Part shown: piece after piece, positions 56,848 through 64,000 of the stretch
How positions within the stretch are numbered: position 1 is the stretch's first letter
Layout: every line of letters starts with the position of its first letter
From: Actinomycetota bacterium
GTDB taxonomy: Bacteria > Actinomycetota > Acidimicrobiia > Acidimicrobiales > Ilumatobacteraceae
Length of the DNA stretch: 64,000 nucleotides
Direction of reading: 5' to 3'
Assembly: GCA_009702045.1 (NCBI GenBank)
Contig: WLIV01000016.1
Coordinates: 1-64,000 of the forward strand
The notes under the pieces: model-generated
The model's database searches: none
What the model saw: the letters and a program-made list of their open reading frames with translations, nothing else
What the model was told of the DNA's origin: nothing
Made by a program: the position numbers and the translations under genes

Positions 56848-57738
56848 TCACGCTCGTTCGAGCGCTCGCGACACCACCTCGGCCACCGCCGACGGACCCG
56901 ACACGGTCAGACACCTGGCACCGCACCGGGTGGCGAACGCGAACGCCTCGGCGCAGTCCTCTTCCGGGGCAATGATCACCAACTCGTCGAGCGCCTGTGC
57001 TGCGACCATCGGGTCGCCGTCGACCGTGGAGCGACAATCGCTCAACAGCACCGCAACCTTGCGCCCAGCATGGCTACGTGCCAGTTGTTCGCCAGCGGCA
57101 CGCAAGGCCGAGGCAAGATCCGTCGTGCCGAAACCGCGCAGCGACAGGATGTCGGTGACGACGGCGTCACCAGGTTTCGGCGTGAGTTGGCTCTTGGCGA
57201 CCACCACGTCCTTGCCGAACGCAAGCACGCTGTAGTCGGTCGGCGACCGAGTGGCCACAGCCGCAGCAGCGAGCGCTGCAGTGGCAAGCGGGCGCCCACC
57301 CATTGAACCGCTGCGGTCCAACATCAGACACATCGCAGTGGACGGGCGCACCCACCCGCGGATGCGGAGTCGATCGGCGTCGATCGCGCCGGCACGACCC
57401 TCGATGATGGCGTCGATGCTGGCGTCGATGTCGAGGTCGCCGCCGTCGGGTCGATACGGCAGCGCCCGTAGACGGCCGATACCCCGCGAGCGCGTCGGCC
57501 CGCGCTGGGCGATGTCGAAGAACAACCTGCCGGCCAACTGCCGAGCGAGTGTCCGCAACCGTTCATCGGTAGCGCCCACCAGGTCGGCCAACAGCGCGAG
57601 CGTCCCGTCAGGATCCGCTGCCATTGCCCCCGACAACTCGTCTTCGTCCAGTTCCCCCACCTCGGGTGAGATCTGCTCGAAGCCCGGGTGCTGCGCCAAC
57701 TCGCGCCGCGAAGTACTTCGTCGCTTCGCTCTGGCCAC
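56848..57738 (-). CDS. VWA-domain protein partner of MoxR
   Basis: This 296-residue protein has a basic N-terminal helix (RAKRRSTSRREL) and an acidic N-domain. A von Willebrand A domain follows, with MIDAS residues D141-R-S143-G-S145 (CLMLDRSGSMGG) and the later TDLASALRAAGEQ. VWA proteins pair with MoxR AAA+ ATPases to remodel or load metal/cofactor enzymes. The gene is third in the ADH-moxR-vwa unit, 44 bp after moxR. A GTG at 57738 is used; GGAGG overlaps it. Confidence 0.85.
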   Translation of the reverse strand: MARAKRRSTSRRELAQHPGFEQISPEVGELDEDELSGAMAADPDGTLALLADLVGATDERLRTLARQLAGRLFFDIAQRGPTRSRGIGRLRALPYRPDGGDLDIDASIDAIIEGRAGAIDADRLRIRGWVRPSTAMCLMLDRSGSMGGRPLATAALAAAAVATRSPTDYSVLAFGKDVVVAKSQLTPKPGDAVVTDILSLRGFGTTDLASALRAAGEQLARSHAGRKVAVLLSDCRSTVDGDPMVAAQALDELVIIAPEEDCAEAFAFATRCGARCLTVSGPSAVAEVVSRALERA

Positions 57739-57782
57739 CTCCGCATCGGCATCGTTGCCCTCCTTGGCCCGCGGCGGCGACG

Positions 57783-58718
57783 TCAGCGAACGGGAGTCGC
57801 CCCCGTCGGGGCGTTCTCTTTTCCCGACGCGTCATCGGGTTCCGAGACGTCACTGTCGACGAACACTTGCTGCCACAGCTCACGCACGATGTCCTCGGCC
57901 GTGCGCGCACAACCCTCGCGAAGGCGCAGCCGACCGCTCAACGCCACGAGTCCGGCATCGAGGCCCACACCGCGATGATGCGCCGGCAACCCGCGCATCT
58001 CGCCGAGCGTGCGGGCCACAGCGGCGGTATCGATCGCGCCGCGCACGGACGAACCGATGCGCACATCGGGATGGGTGCGACTGCGACGCACGACCTCCAC
58101 GACGTTGGTCAGCCAACCGTCGTGAAGCTCTGCGCCGGGCAGCGCCGCGCGCACGATCGCCACCTCATCGGGTGCGTCCTGGTAGTCGACCGCCAGGCGG
58201 CACACTCGGTCGTATACGGCGCTGCTGATCCGTGCCGTGCCGATCGCGTCGAATGGGTTCATCGCTGCCACGAGACGAAAACCGGATGCTGCCGCTACCC
58301 GACCCAGACGGGGAACATGCAACTCGCGTTCGCTCATCACCGTGATGAGCACGTTCAACGTCTCCTCAGGGATGCGGTTGATCTCCTCGATGTACAACAA
58401 CGAACCGTCGCGCATGGCCGTGACCAGCGCGCCGTCCTCGAACACCGCAGGGTCGTAGCCATCGGTGAGTACACGGGCCGGATCGAAGTGGCCGACCAGA
58501 CGCGCCGGGGTCAACTCGGCGTTGCCTTCGACGAACTCGAACCCCAGACCGAGTTCATCAGCGACGGCACGCAACAGCGTGCTCTTGCCCGTCCCTGGTG
58601 GGCCTTCCAGCAGCACGTGCCGGTTGGCAGCGAGTGCGGCGACGACGAGTTCGATCTCGCGGGCGCGCCCCACCACCCTGCCCAGCACGCGCTGGACGAG
58701 GGCAGCGGCGGCGCTCAT
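57783..58718 (-). CDS. MoxR-family AAA+ ATPase
   Basis: This 311-residue ATPase has Walker A GPPGTGKST (residues 39-47), Walker B in DGSLLYIEEINRIPEE, and the MoxR signature around VMSERELHVPRLG. Such ATPases act as chaperones for insertion of metals or cofactors, with a VWA partner. It starts 10 nt after the alcohol dehydrogenase stop, and the VWA gene follows, so the three form one operon beside the mycofactocin genes. The client is inferred to be the dehydrogenase. Confidence 0.9.
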   Translation of the reverse strand: MSAAAALVQRVLGRVVGRAREIELVVAALAANRHVLLEGPPGTGKSTLLRAVADELGLGFEFVEGNAELTPARLVGHFDPARVLTDGYDPAVFEDGALVTAMRDGSLLYIEEINRIPEETLNVLITVMSERELHVPRLGRVAAASGFRLVAAMNPFDAIGTARISSAVYDRVCRLAVDYQDAPDEVAIVRAALPGAELHDGWLTNVVEVVRRSRTHPDVRIGSSVRGAIDTAAVARTLGEMRGLPAHHRGVGLDAGLVALSGRLRLREGCARTAEDIVRELWQQVFVDSDVSEPDDASGKENAPTGATPVR

Positions 58719-58728
58719 CGGTGACGAA

Positions 58729-59850
58729 TCAGTGCTCGTAGATGAGCACGCCGCGGATGTTCTTGCCGGCGTACATATCGGCGTAGCCCTGGTTGATCCC
58801 TTCGAGCGGGTAGGTCGTGGTGACCATGCCGTCGAGGTCGAGCTGACCGCGGGTGTACAGCTCCATCAGCTTGGGGATGTCGTGGCGCGGGTTACCGCTG
58901 CCGAAGATGGAGCCGACGAGCGACTTCTCCAGCAGGGTGAGCAGCGATGCCGGGATGGCGATGCTCTGCTCGCTGGTGGGGTGGATGTTGGTGACGACGA
59001 TCTTGCTGCGCTTGGCACCCAACCAGAACGCCTGACCGAGGGCCTCACTGCTGCCCACACCCATCGTCATGATCACCTTGTCGTAGCCACGGTTCCAGGT
59101 GACGGCTTCGAGCTGACCGAGGGCCTCCTCGATCGACGATGCAGTGTGTGTGGCACCGAAGTCCATCGCCTTCTCGCGCTTGAACTCGATCGGGTCGATG
59201 GCCGTGACGACGCTGGCACCGGCCAGCTTGGCGCCCTGCACGGCGCTGGCGCCGATGCCGCCGATGCCGACCACCGCGACCATGTCGCCTGGCTGCACGT
59301 CGGCCGCGTAGACCGCGGAACCCCAGCCGGTGACTACTCCACAGCCGAGCAGGCAGGCCTTGTCGAGCGGCCACTCGGGGTTGATCTTCACGCAGCTGGC
59401 CTCGTTCACGACCGTGTGGTGCGAGAACGTGCCCAGGCCGCCCACGGCGAGGCGCAGATCCTGGCCCTTGGCATGGTGACGGGAGGTGCCATCGGAGATC
59501 TGGTAACCGCTGATGCCGTTGAGATCGCACAGGTTGCTGTGCCCACTGGAGCACGACGGGCAGCGCCCGCAGGCCGGCACGAATGCGAACACGACATGGT
59601 CGCCGGGGGCGACGGAGTACACGCCCGGGCCAACTTCCAGCACGATGCCCGCGCCCTCATGGCCACCGATGACCGGCGGCTCGGGCGTGACGCCTGCAAG
59701 GTCGCCGGTGACGATGTGCTCGTCGCTGTGGCACATACCGCTGGCCACCATCTTCACCAGCACTTCACCAGCCTTGGGCGGATCGAGCTCGATCTCCTCG
59801 ATCACCCACGGAGTGTTGCGCTCCCAGAGAACTGCTGCCTTCGTCTTCAC
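58729..59850 (-). CDS. NDMA-type, mycofactocin-dependent alcohol dehydrogenase
   Basis: This 373-residue zinc MDR enzyme has catalytic zinc ligands Cys40 and His64-Glu65 (MVASGMCHSDEH, IGGHEGAG). The structural zinc site is Cys94, Cys97, Cys100 and Cys108. The NAD Rossmann motif is VVGIGGIGASAVQGA. The sequence matches the group whose NADH is not exchangeable and needs mycofactocin as external electron acceptor (NDMA-dependent in vitro). It is divergent from mftABC, 266 bp apart, and heads a moxR-vwa operon. The GTG/ATG choice is clear: MKTKAAVL. Confidence 0.92.
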   Translation of the reverse strand: MKTKAAVLWERNTPWVIEEIELDPPKAGEVLVKMVASGMCHSDEHIVTGDLAGVTPEPPVIGGHEGAGIVLEVGPGVYSVAPGDHVVFAFVPACGRCPSCSSGHSNLCDLNGISGYQISDGTSRHHAKGQDLRLAVGGLGTFSHHTVVNEASCVKINPEWPLDKACLLGCGVVTGWGSAVYAADVQPGDMVAVVGIGGIGASAVQGAKLAGASVVTAIDPIEFKREKAMDFGATHTASSIEEALGQLEAVTWNRGYDKVIMTMGVGSSEALGQAFWLGAKRSKIVVTNIHPTSEQSIAIPASLLTLLEKSLVGSIFGSGNPRHDIPKLMELYTRGQLDLDGMVTTTYPLEGINQGYADMYAGKNIRGVLIYEH

Positions 59851-59880
59851 CGGTGTACCCCCACGGGATGTCGTGACTGT

Positions 59881-59899
59881 CGTGTCGAAATCGTGTCGA
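59881..59899. promoter_or_regulatory. Direct repeats CGTGTCGA upstream of the dehydrogenase
   Basis: Two exact 8-bp copies (59881-59888, 59892-59899) lie 11 bp apart, one helical turn. They are about 30-50 bp upstream of the dehydrogenase start, a likely regulator site. Confidence 0.35.
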
Positions 59900-59984
59900 C
59901 CGCGCGCAGGTTACCCGTCGGTCACCACCCGAGTCGCACCGTGGGGACCTCCTTCACCCGGCTACATCCTTCCAGTCGCCATTC

Positions 59985-60030
59985 ATGTCGCGGGACCCAC
60001 CGCAGGATTGCGGTCACACCCGCGACGCGA
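59985..60030. repeat. GTCGCGG/CCGCGAC repeat, single copy
   Basis: An 8-bp inverted repeat (59987-59994 with 60019-60026) shares GCGGTCANACCCGCGAC with both 99-bp units at 17548-17745. It lies in the dehydrogenase/mftA spacer. Confidence 0.55.
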
Positions 60031-60103
60031 GGGGGAATCGGCGCGGCGAACTCGGCTGGATTGGCATCGCACTCGCGCTCTACAAAATCCAAGTGCGGCC
60101 CGC

Positions 60104-60109
60104 TAGTCT
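60104..60109 (+). promoter_or_regulatory. -10 box TAGTCT, leaderless start of mftA
   Basis: TAGTCT ends 7 nt before the ATG at 60117, the probable promoter of mftABC. Confidence 0.5.
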
Positions 60110-60116
60110 CGGCGGA

Positions 60117-60218
60117 ATGGAGAACGAGATCGTCGACACCACCGCCGAGTCCATCGAGATAGAGGAAGAGCTGTTGGTGGAGGAAATCTCTATCGACGGC
60201 ATGTGCGGTGTCTACTGA
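60117..60218 (+). CDS. mftA: Mycofactocin precursor peptide MftA
   Basis: This 33-residue peptide has an acidic leader (EIEEELLVEEIS) and the invariant C-terminus IDGMCGVY. Val32 and Tyr33 are the residues that MftC decarboxylates and cross-links to form the redox cofactor. The leader binds MftB. The ORF overlaps mftB by 11 nt. It is small enough to be missed by many gene finders; the C-terminal signature makes the call firm. Confidence 0.95.
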   Translation: MENEIVDTTAESIEIEEELLVEEISIDGMCGVY

Positions 60219-60513
60219 GCTGAGCGCTCACCCGCTGCCCGACGACCTGCTCACCCGGTCGCTCGAGCTGCATCCGCAGGTCGCGCTGCGCCCTGAACCG
60301 TTCGGCGCGCTGGCCTACCACTACGGCAACCGTCGCCTGGTGTTCCTGAAGCACCCCGACATGGTCAAGGTCGCTCGCGAGCTCGCCAACCACGCAACTC
60401 TCGCCGACACCCTGGCGGCATGTGCGGTCGACCGCACTCGTTGGCCGTCGTTCTCGAAGGCCTTCGCCTCACTCCAACACTCCGACGTCGTTCGGGAAAG
60501 GGTCGCTCCGTGA
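60208..60513 (+). CDS. mftB: Mycofactocin precursor-binding protein MftB (RRE/PqqD-like)
   Basis: This 101-residue protein has a PqqD-like RiPP-recognition domain: SLELHPQVALRPEPFGALAYHYGNRRLVFL in the family order, then a helical part (DMVKVARELANHATLADTLAAC). It holds the MftA leader and presents it to MftC. It overlaps mftA by 11 nt and mftC by a GTGA overlap, so the three are translated as one coupled unit. A short C-terminal tail (SDVVRERVAP) follows. Confidence 0.93.
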   Translation: MSTELSAHPLPDDLLTRSLELHPQVALRPEPFGALAYHYGNRRLVFLKHPDMVKVARELANHATLADTLAACAVDRTRWPSFSKAFASLQHSDVVRERVAP

Positions 60514-61652
60514 GCGTCGAATCTCTCGTCAGCCAGTTGAAGACCGGGCTCGACGCCCCGATCTGTCTCACGTGGGAACTCACCTACGCGTGCAACCTGC
60601 AGTGCGTGCACTGCCTCTCATCGTCCGGTCAGCGCGATGAGCGCGAGCTCAGCACCGCCGAGGCCAAGGGAGTGCTCGACCAACTCCGCGACCTACAGGT
60701 CTTCTACATCAACATCGGTGGTGGCGAACCGATGGTGCGCCGCGACTTCTTCGAGATCGTCGAGCACTCGATCGGCAACGGCATCGGCGTGAAGTTCTCC
60801 ACCAACGGTGCGTTCATCGATGCTGAGAAGGCCCGCCGCCTCGCCTCGATGGACTACCTCGACATCCAGATCAGCCTCGACGGTGTCGATGCCGCCACCA
60901 ACGACGCCGTCCGCGGCATCGGCAGCTACGACATGGCGCGACGGGCGATGGACAACCTCGCCGCGGCCAACTTCGGACCGTTCAAGATCAGCGTCGTCGC
61001 CACTCGCCACAACGTGCCGCAGCTCGACCGCTTCAAGGAGCTAGCCGACTCATATGGCGCGCAGCTGCGACTGACCCGCCTGCGCCCCAGCGGCCGCGGC
61101 GTCGATACGTGGGACGATCTACACCCGACCAACGCCCAGCAACGCGAGATTTACCACTGGCTGATGGCCAACGGCGAGAACGTGCTCACGGGCGATTCGT
61201 TCTTCCACCTCAACGCACTCGGTGATTCGCTGCCCGGCCTCAACATGTGCGGTGCAGGGCGAGTGGTGTGTCTCGTCGATCCCGTCGGCGATGTGTACGC
61301 GTGCCCGTTCGTGATCCATGGCGATTTCAAGGCTGGCAATGTGCGCGACGAGGGCGGATTCGCGAAGGTGTGGCGCGAGTCCGATCTGTTCCGCGAGCTG
61401 CGCGAACCACAGTCGGCTGGCGCCTGCGCGAGTTGCGGTGCGTTCGATGCCTGCCAAGGCGGGTGTATGGCCGCCAAGTTCTTCACCGGATTGCCGCTCG
61501 ACGGCCCCGACCCGGAGTGCGTGGCCGGCGACGGCGAGGTGGCACTCGCCGAACTGGGCGCTCAGTCAGCGTCGACCCCGGTGAGTGTCAGCTTCAAGCC
61601 GCGCCCCACCCCCGACCACACCAAGCCCGCCCGCACCCCCGTCCCCGCGTAA
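60510..61652 (+). CDS. mftC: Mycofactocin radical SAM maturase MftC
   Basis: This 380-residue radical SAM-SPASM enzyme decarboxylates the C-terminal Tyr of MftA and cross-links it to Val. The radical SAM motif is Cys28-xxx-Cys32-xx-Cys35 (YACNLQCVHC), with GGGEP at 70-74. Auxiliary clusters are held by Cys247, Cys254, Cys265, Cys306, Cys309, Cys315, Cys319 and Cys337. The C-terminal tail (from about 355) is Pro-rich and not part of the core. The GTG start overlaps mftB. mftD, E and F do not follow directly. Confidence 0.95.
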   Translation: MSVESLVSQLKTGLDAPICLTWELTYACNLQCVHCLSSSGQRDERELSTAEAKGVLDQLRDLQVFYINIGGGEPMVRRDFFEIVEHSIGNGIGVKFSTNGAFIDAEKARRLASMDYLDIQISLDGVDAATNDAVRGIGSYDMARRAMDNLAAANFGPFKISVVATRHNVPQLDRFKELADSYGAQLRLTRLRPSGRGVDTWDDLHPTNAQQREIYHWLMANGENVLTGDSFFHLNALGDSLPGLNMCGAGRVVCLVDPVGDVYACPFVIHGDFKAGNVRDEGGFAKVWRESDLFRELREPQSAGACASCGAFDACQGGCMAAKFFTGLPLDGPDPECVAGDGEVALAELGAQSASTPVSVSFKPRPTPDHTKPARTPVPA

Positions 61653-61656
61653 TCGC

Positions 61657-61738
61657 CGCCGGTTTCTGGGAAGAAGTTGTCCCAAGTCGGCTTCTGCGAA
61701 GGATGAGTCCCGGTTTCCGGGGGACCACGGCTTCCCAG
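61657..61738 (-). repeat. Dispersed intergenic palindromic repeat, copy 2
   Basis: On the minus strand this reads like 12937-13018, sharing TGGGAAG, the CGGAAACCGG core, ATCCTTC, CAGA and TTCCCAGAA blocks in order. It lies between mftC and plsY. Its hairpin (TTCTGGGAAG with CTTCCCAGAA) may end mftABC transcription. Confidence 0.7.
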
Positions 61739-61857
61739 AACGTGCAGCGAGCGGGGCGCGCAACACCGCAGAGGGGCCCAAGGGGACACAGTTCCGCAGC
61801 GGCACACGCTCTAAGGTGGCCCACACCGCCATGGGCCGCGTACGGAAAGGGGGCGGG

Positions 61858-62445
61858 ATGATCTGGCTGTTCCTGCTGCCTGCCTACGCGCTCGGCACGT
61901 TCCCGAGTGCGGTGATGATCGCCCGCGGCAAGGGTGTCGACATCACCAAAGTCGGCTCTGGCAACCCCGGCGCATCGAACATTTCGCGTACATTCGGTAA
62001 GCCGTGGGGTGTGCTCGTCTTCGTGCTCGATGGGTTGAAGGGCATGATTCCGGCGGCGGTCGGCATCTGGTTGATCGACGACCGGCCGGTCGCCTACGGC
62101 ATGGTCGTCGCCGCCATCCTGGGCCACATGTTCCCACTCACCCGTCGGCTTCGTGGCGGCAAAGGTGTGGCCACCATGGCCGGTGCGGCCTTCGTGCTGC
62201 AGCCCATCGTGGCGCCGCTCCTCGCCGTGCTCTGGTACACCTCGTTGAAGGTCTCCAAGAAGGCATCCGTCGCCTCGATCGTCGTGATGGTCGGACTGCC
62301 CGTCGGCACGGCCCTCAAGGGCGCCCCCGGTTGGGAGATCGCGACGCTCGCGGCGATCAACGCCCTGGTGATGGTGCGCCACACCGAGAACATCAAGCGG
62401 CTCCTCGACGGAACCGAGCTGTCGGCGAAGCGACCGAACTCGTAG
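61858..62445 (+). CDS. plsY: Glycerol-3-phosphate acyltransferase PlsY
   Basis: This 195-residue membrane acyltransferase makes lysophosphatidate from acyl-phosphate and glycerol-3-phosphate. The PlsY motifs are KVGSGNPGASNISRTFGK, LGHMFPLTRRLRGGKGVATMAG and the C-terminal NALVMVRHTENIKRLLDG. The ATG at 61858 follows a G-rich ribosome site. An upstream ATG at 61831 lies 13 nt after TAAGGT. Its place between mftC and the OYE gene is unusual; it may simply be a neighbour or may provide lipid for membrane-linked redox enzymes. Confidence 0.9.
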   Translation: MIWLFLLPAYALGTFPSAVMIARGKGVDITKVGSGNPGASNISRTFGKPWGVLVFVLDGLKGMIPAAVGIWLIDDRPVAYGMVVAAILGHMFPLTRRLRGGKGVATMAGAAFVLQPIVAPLLAVLWYTSLKVSKKASVASIVVMVGLPVGTALKGAPGWEIATLAAINALVMVRHTENIKRLLDGTELSAKRPNS

Positions 62446-62451
62446 CCCGGA

Positions 62452-62457
62452 TAGCGT
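62452..62457 (+). promoter_or_regulatory. -10 box TAGCGT before a small ORF
   Basis: TAGCGT ends 8 nt before the ATG at 62466, the leaderless-type layout. Confidence 0.4.
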
Positions 62458-62465
62458 CACGGCCC

Positions 62466-62588
62466 ATGACCGCCACCGATCGCGAACACCTTTTCGCTGC
62501 GCAGGCCGCCGTCATGCCACAGTTCAACGAGTACGTGAAGTCCGCGGGCGACCGGGTGATCTCGGTGCTCTGCCTCACCAGGAAGTAA
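62466..62588 (+). CDS. Small protein of unknown function upstream of the OYE gene
   Basis: This 40-residue ORF reads MTATDREHLFAAQAAVMP and ends with RVISVLCLTRK. It has no recognised domain. A leaderless-type -10 box stands 8 nt upstream, and its stop lies 7 nt before the OYE start, which argues for real translation. It could be a leader or small partner, or only a spacer ORF. No ribosome site or repeat marks it. Confidence 0.4.
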   Translation: MTATDREHLFAAQAAVMPQFNEYVKSAGDRVISVLCLTRK

Positions 62589-62595
62589 CTCCGCC

Positions 62596-64000
62596 ATGCG
62601 TCTGCTCGAACCGATCACCCTGGGTGCCGCCACGGCACCGAATCGAGTGATGTTCGGGCCGCACGTCACCAACCTCGGTGCGCTCGACCGCACCTTCACC
62701 GCCCGCCACACCGCCTACTACGAACGACGCGCTCGGGGTGGCTGTGGCGTGGTGGTGGTCGAGGCCGCGAGCGTCCACGACAGCGACTGGCCCTACGAGC
62801 GCGCCCCCTTGGCATCGCGGGCGGCTGAAGGTTGGGCCGAGATTGCCACCGCGGTACATGCGCACGGCTCATTGATGATCGCCGGCATCGACCACGCCGG
62901 TGGTCAGGGCAGCAGCGCATACCACCAGCGCGAGCTGTGGGCTCCCAGCCGGGTACCAGAGGTGAACTCGCGCGAGGTGCCCAAATGGATGGAGGCCGAC
63001 GACATCGCTGCGGTCGTCGCCGGGTTCGCCAGCGCTGCCAAGCTCGCCGTCGACAGCGGGTGCGACGGGGTCGAGATCAATGCCGGACAGCACAGCCTGG
63101 TGCGTCAGTTCCTGTCCGGACTCACTAACCAACGCGGCGATGAGTGGGGTCAGGATCGCGGACTCTTCGCTCGCCAGGTGATCGGGGCCGTGCGCGGCGC
63201 CATCGGCACCGCCGTCGTCGGCCTGCGCCTGTCCTGCGACGAACTGGCGCCGTGGGCGGGCATCACCCCGGAGATGGCCCCCGAGATCGCCATCGCGCTC
63301 GTGGGAGCAGGACTCGACTACGTGGTGGTCGTACGTGGCTCGATCTTCTCTGCCGAGAAGACCCGTCCAGATTTCCACGAACCGGCCGGCTTCAACATCG
63401 ATCTGTGCCGCGCGGTGAAGGCAGCACTGCCCGAGACTCCCGTCTTCCTGCAGGGCTCCGTCGTCGACTGGGGTCAGGCCGAATGGGCGCTCGGCGAGGG
63501 GGTGTGCGACGGCGTGGAGATGACCCGCGCGCAGGTTGCCGACCCCGACCTCGTCGCCAAACTCATCAGCGGGCAAGCGCAGCGCATCCGTCCGTGCCTG
63601 CGCTGCAACCAGACCTGTCAGGTGCGCGACGGTCGCAGCCCGGTGGTCACCTGTGTGGGCGAACCCAGCAGCGGTCGTGAGACCGAAGACCCCGACTGGT
63701 ACGCAGCCACGGCTCGCCCGCGCGACGTACTCGTCGTCGGTGCCGGTGTCGCCGGACTCGAAGCCGCCCGCGTGGCAGCGGCCCGCGGCCACCGTGTGCG
63801 GGTCGTCGAACGCAGCCAACGAGTCGGCGGTGTCGCAGCCATCACCGGACCTGGGGCACCGCTGGTTGAGTGGCTTGCCGCCGAATGCGCGGCCGCCGGC
63901 CTCGCGATCGAGTTCGACGCCGACGAGCGCAGCGCCCGCCCGGGCGAACTGATCATCCAGGCCACCGGCGCCGTACACGGTCGCCGCGCATATGCAATCG
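62596..64000 (+). CDS. Mycofactocin-associated OYE/FadH-type flavin oxidoreductase, 3' partial
   Basis: The frame is open from the ATG at 62596 to the window end (468 codons). The OYE barrel has LLEPITLGAATAPNRVMFGP, VVVEAASVHDSDWPYERAPLA, INAGQHSLVRQFLSGLTNQR and LQGSVVDW. A Cys cluster for a [4Fe-4S] centre is CLRCNQTC (near residues 334-341) plus Cys353. Then a pyridine-nucleotide/FAD Rossmann domain opens DVLVVGAGVAGLEAA (near 377). The family (2,4-dienoyl-CoA reductase-like) includes the mycofactocin-linked OYE group. It may move electrons between NAD(P)H, FMN and the cofactor. Confidence 0.88.
   Translation, partial: MRLLEPITLGAATAPNRVMFGPHVTNLGALDRTFTARHTAYYERRARGGCGVVVVEAASVHDSDWPYERAPLASRAAEGWAEIATAVHAHGSLMIAGIDHAGGQGSSAYHQRELWAPSRVPEVNSREVPKWMEADDIAAVVAGFASAAKLAVDSGCDGVEINAGQHSLVRQFLSGLTNQRGDEWGQDRGLFARQVIGAVRGAIGTAVVGLRLSCDELAPWAGITPEMAPEIAIALVGAGLDYVVVVRGSIFSAEKTRPDFHEPAGFNIDLCRAVKAALPETPVFLQGSVVDWGQAEWALGEGVCDGVEMTRAQVADPDLVAKLISGQAQRIRPCLRCNQTCQVRDGRSPVVTCVGEPSSGRETEDPDWYAATARPRDVLVVGAGVAGLEAARVAAARGHRVRVVERSQRVGGVAAITGPGAPLVEWLAAECAAAGLAIEFDADERSARPGELIIQATGAVHGRRAYAI

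Noticed and set aside
59851-60116. tRNA or riboswitch in the dehydrogenase/mftA spacer
   Set aside because: No cloverleaf or known riboswitch consensus was seen; only the repeat and promoter elements are supported.

Overview
The window looks like a chromosomal segment of a high-GC actinobacterium, most likely an Acidimicrobiia (Ilumatobacter-like) lineage. This is inferred from gene content and not from a marker search. The signs are a DUF3097 protein, LCP (LytR-CpsA-Psr) proteins, an F420-type LLM oxidoreductase, an archaeal-type ValRS, a type-B SdhCAB operon, a K+-independent membrane pyrophosphatase and a mycofactocin locus. Coding density is high and stop/start overlaps of the GTGA or ATGA type are common. 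Many genes appear leaderless, with a TANNNT -10 box 6-10 nt before the start codon.

Layout. 1-592: broken GT10 fucosyltransferase-like gene. 589-7287: energy genes (sdhCAB on the minus strand, hppA on plus) and a DedA protein. 7342-21971: housekeeping and scattered genes, including DUF3097, an SCP2 protein, an Fpg/Nei-type glycosylase, a cupredoxin-fused copper nitrite reductase with a Cys-rich HTH regulator, deoD, mdh, an OafA-type acyltransferase, an aldehyde dehydrogenase, metF and purH. 22107-31783: a catabolic-looking block with a Rieske oxygenase, a thiolase-like aldolase candidate with a DUF35 partner, a hotdog-like protein, an alpha/beta hydrolase, an amidohydrolase, a DUF2889 protein, a SnoaL-like protein and an F420 oxidoreductase; substrates unknown. 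31926-40197: a sortase-type surface protein, a PrsW operon, a very large GGDEF/PAS/GAF/EAL protein and two divergent ion-channel-like genes. 40198-41700: a small decayed accessory patch with a toxin-antitoxin-like pair and gene remnants. 41745-56847: an acyl-CoA dehydrogenase, a lipoprotein hydrolase, a second acyltransferase, an MFS transporter, cysS, valS, a YkuD-like protein, an MscS channel and twin LCP genes.

56848-64000 is the most distinctive part. mftA, mftB and mftC (mycofactocin precursor, RRE chaperone and radical SAM maturase) sit divergently from an NDMA-type, mycofactocin-dependent alcohol dehydrogenase. That dehydrogenase appears to be co-transcribed with a MoxR AAA+ ATPase and a VWA protein. 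Downstream of mftC come plsY, a 40-codon ORF and a mycofactocin-associated OYE/FadH-type oxidoreductase that runs off the window. mftD, mftE and mftF are not visible between mftC and that oxidoreductase. The MoxR/VWA pair could be an activation or cofactor-loading machine for the dehydrogenase, a link I infer from gene order only.

Two families of intergenic repeats are visible. One is an ~80-bp palindrome-rich element at 12937-13018 and, inverted, at 61657-61738. The other carries GTCGCGG/CCGCGAC arms, twice in tandem at 17548-17745 and once at 59985-60030. No tRNA, rRNA, CRISPR array or insertion sequence was recognised.
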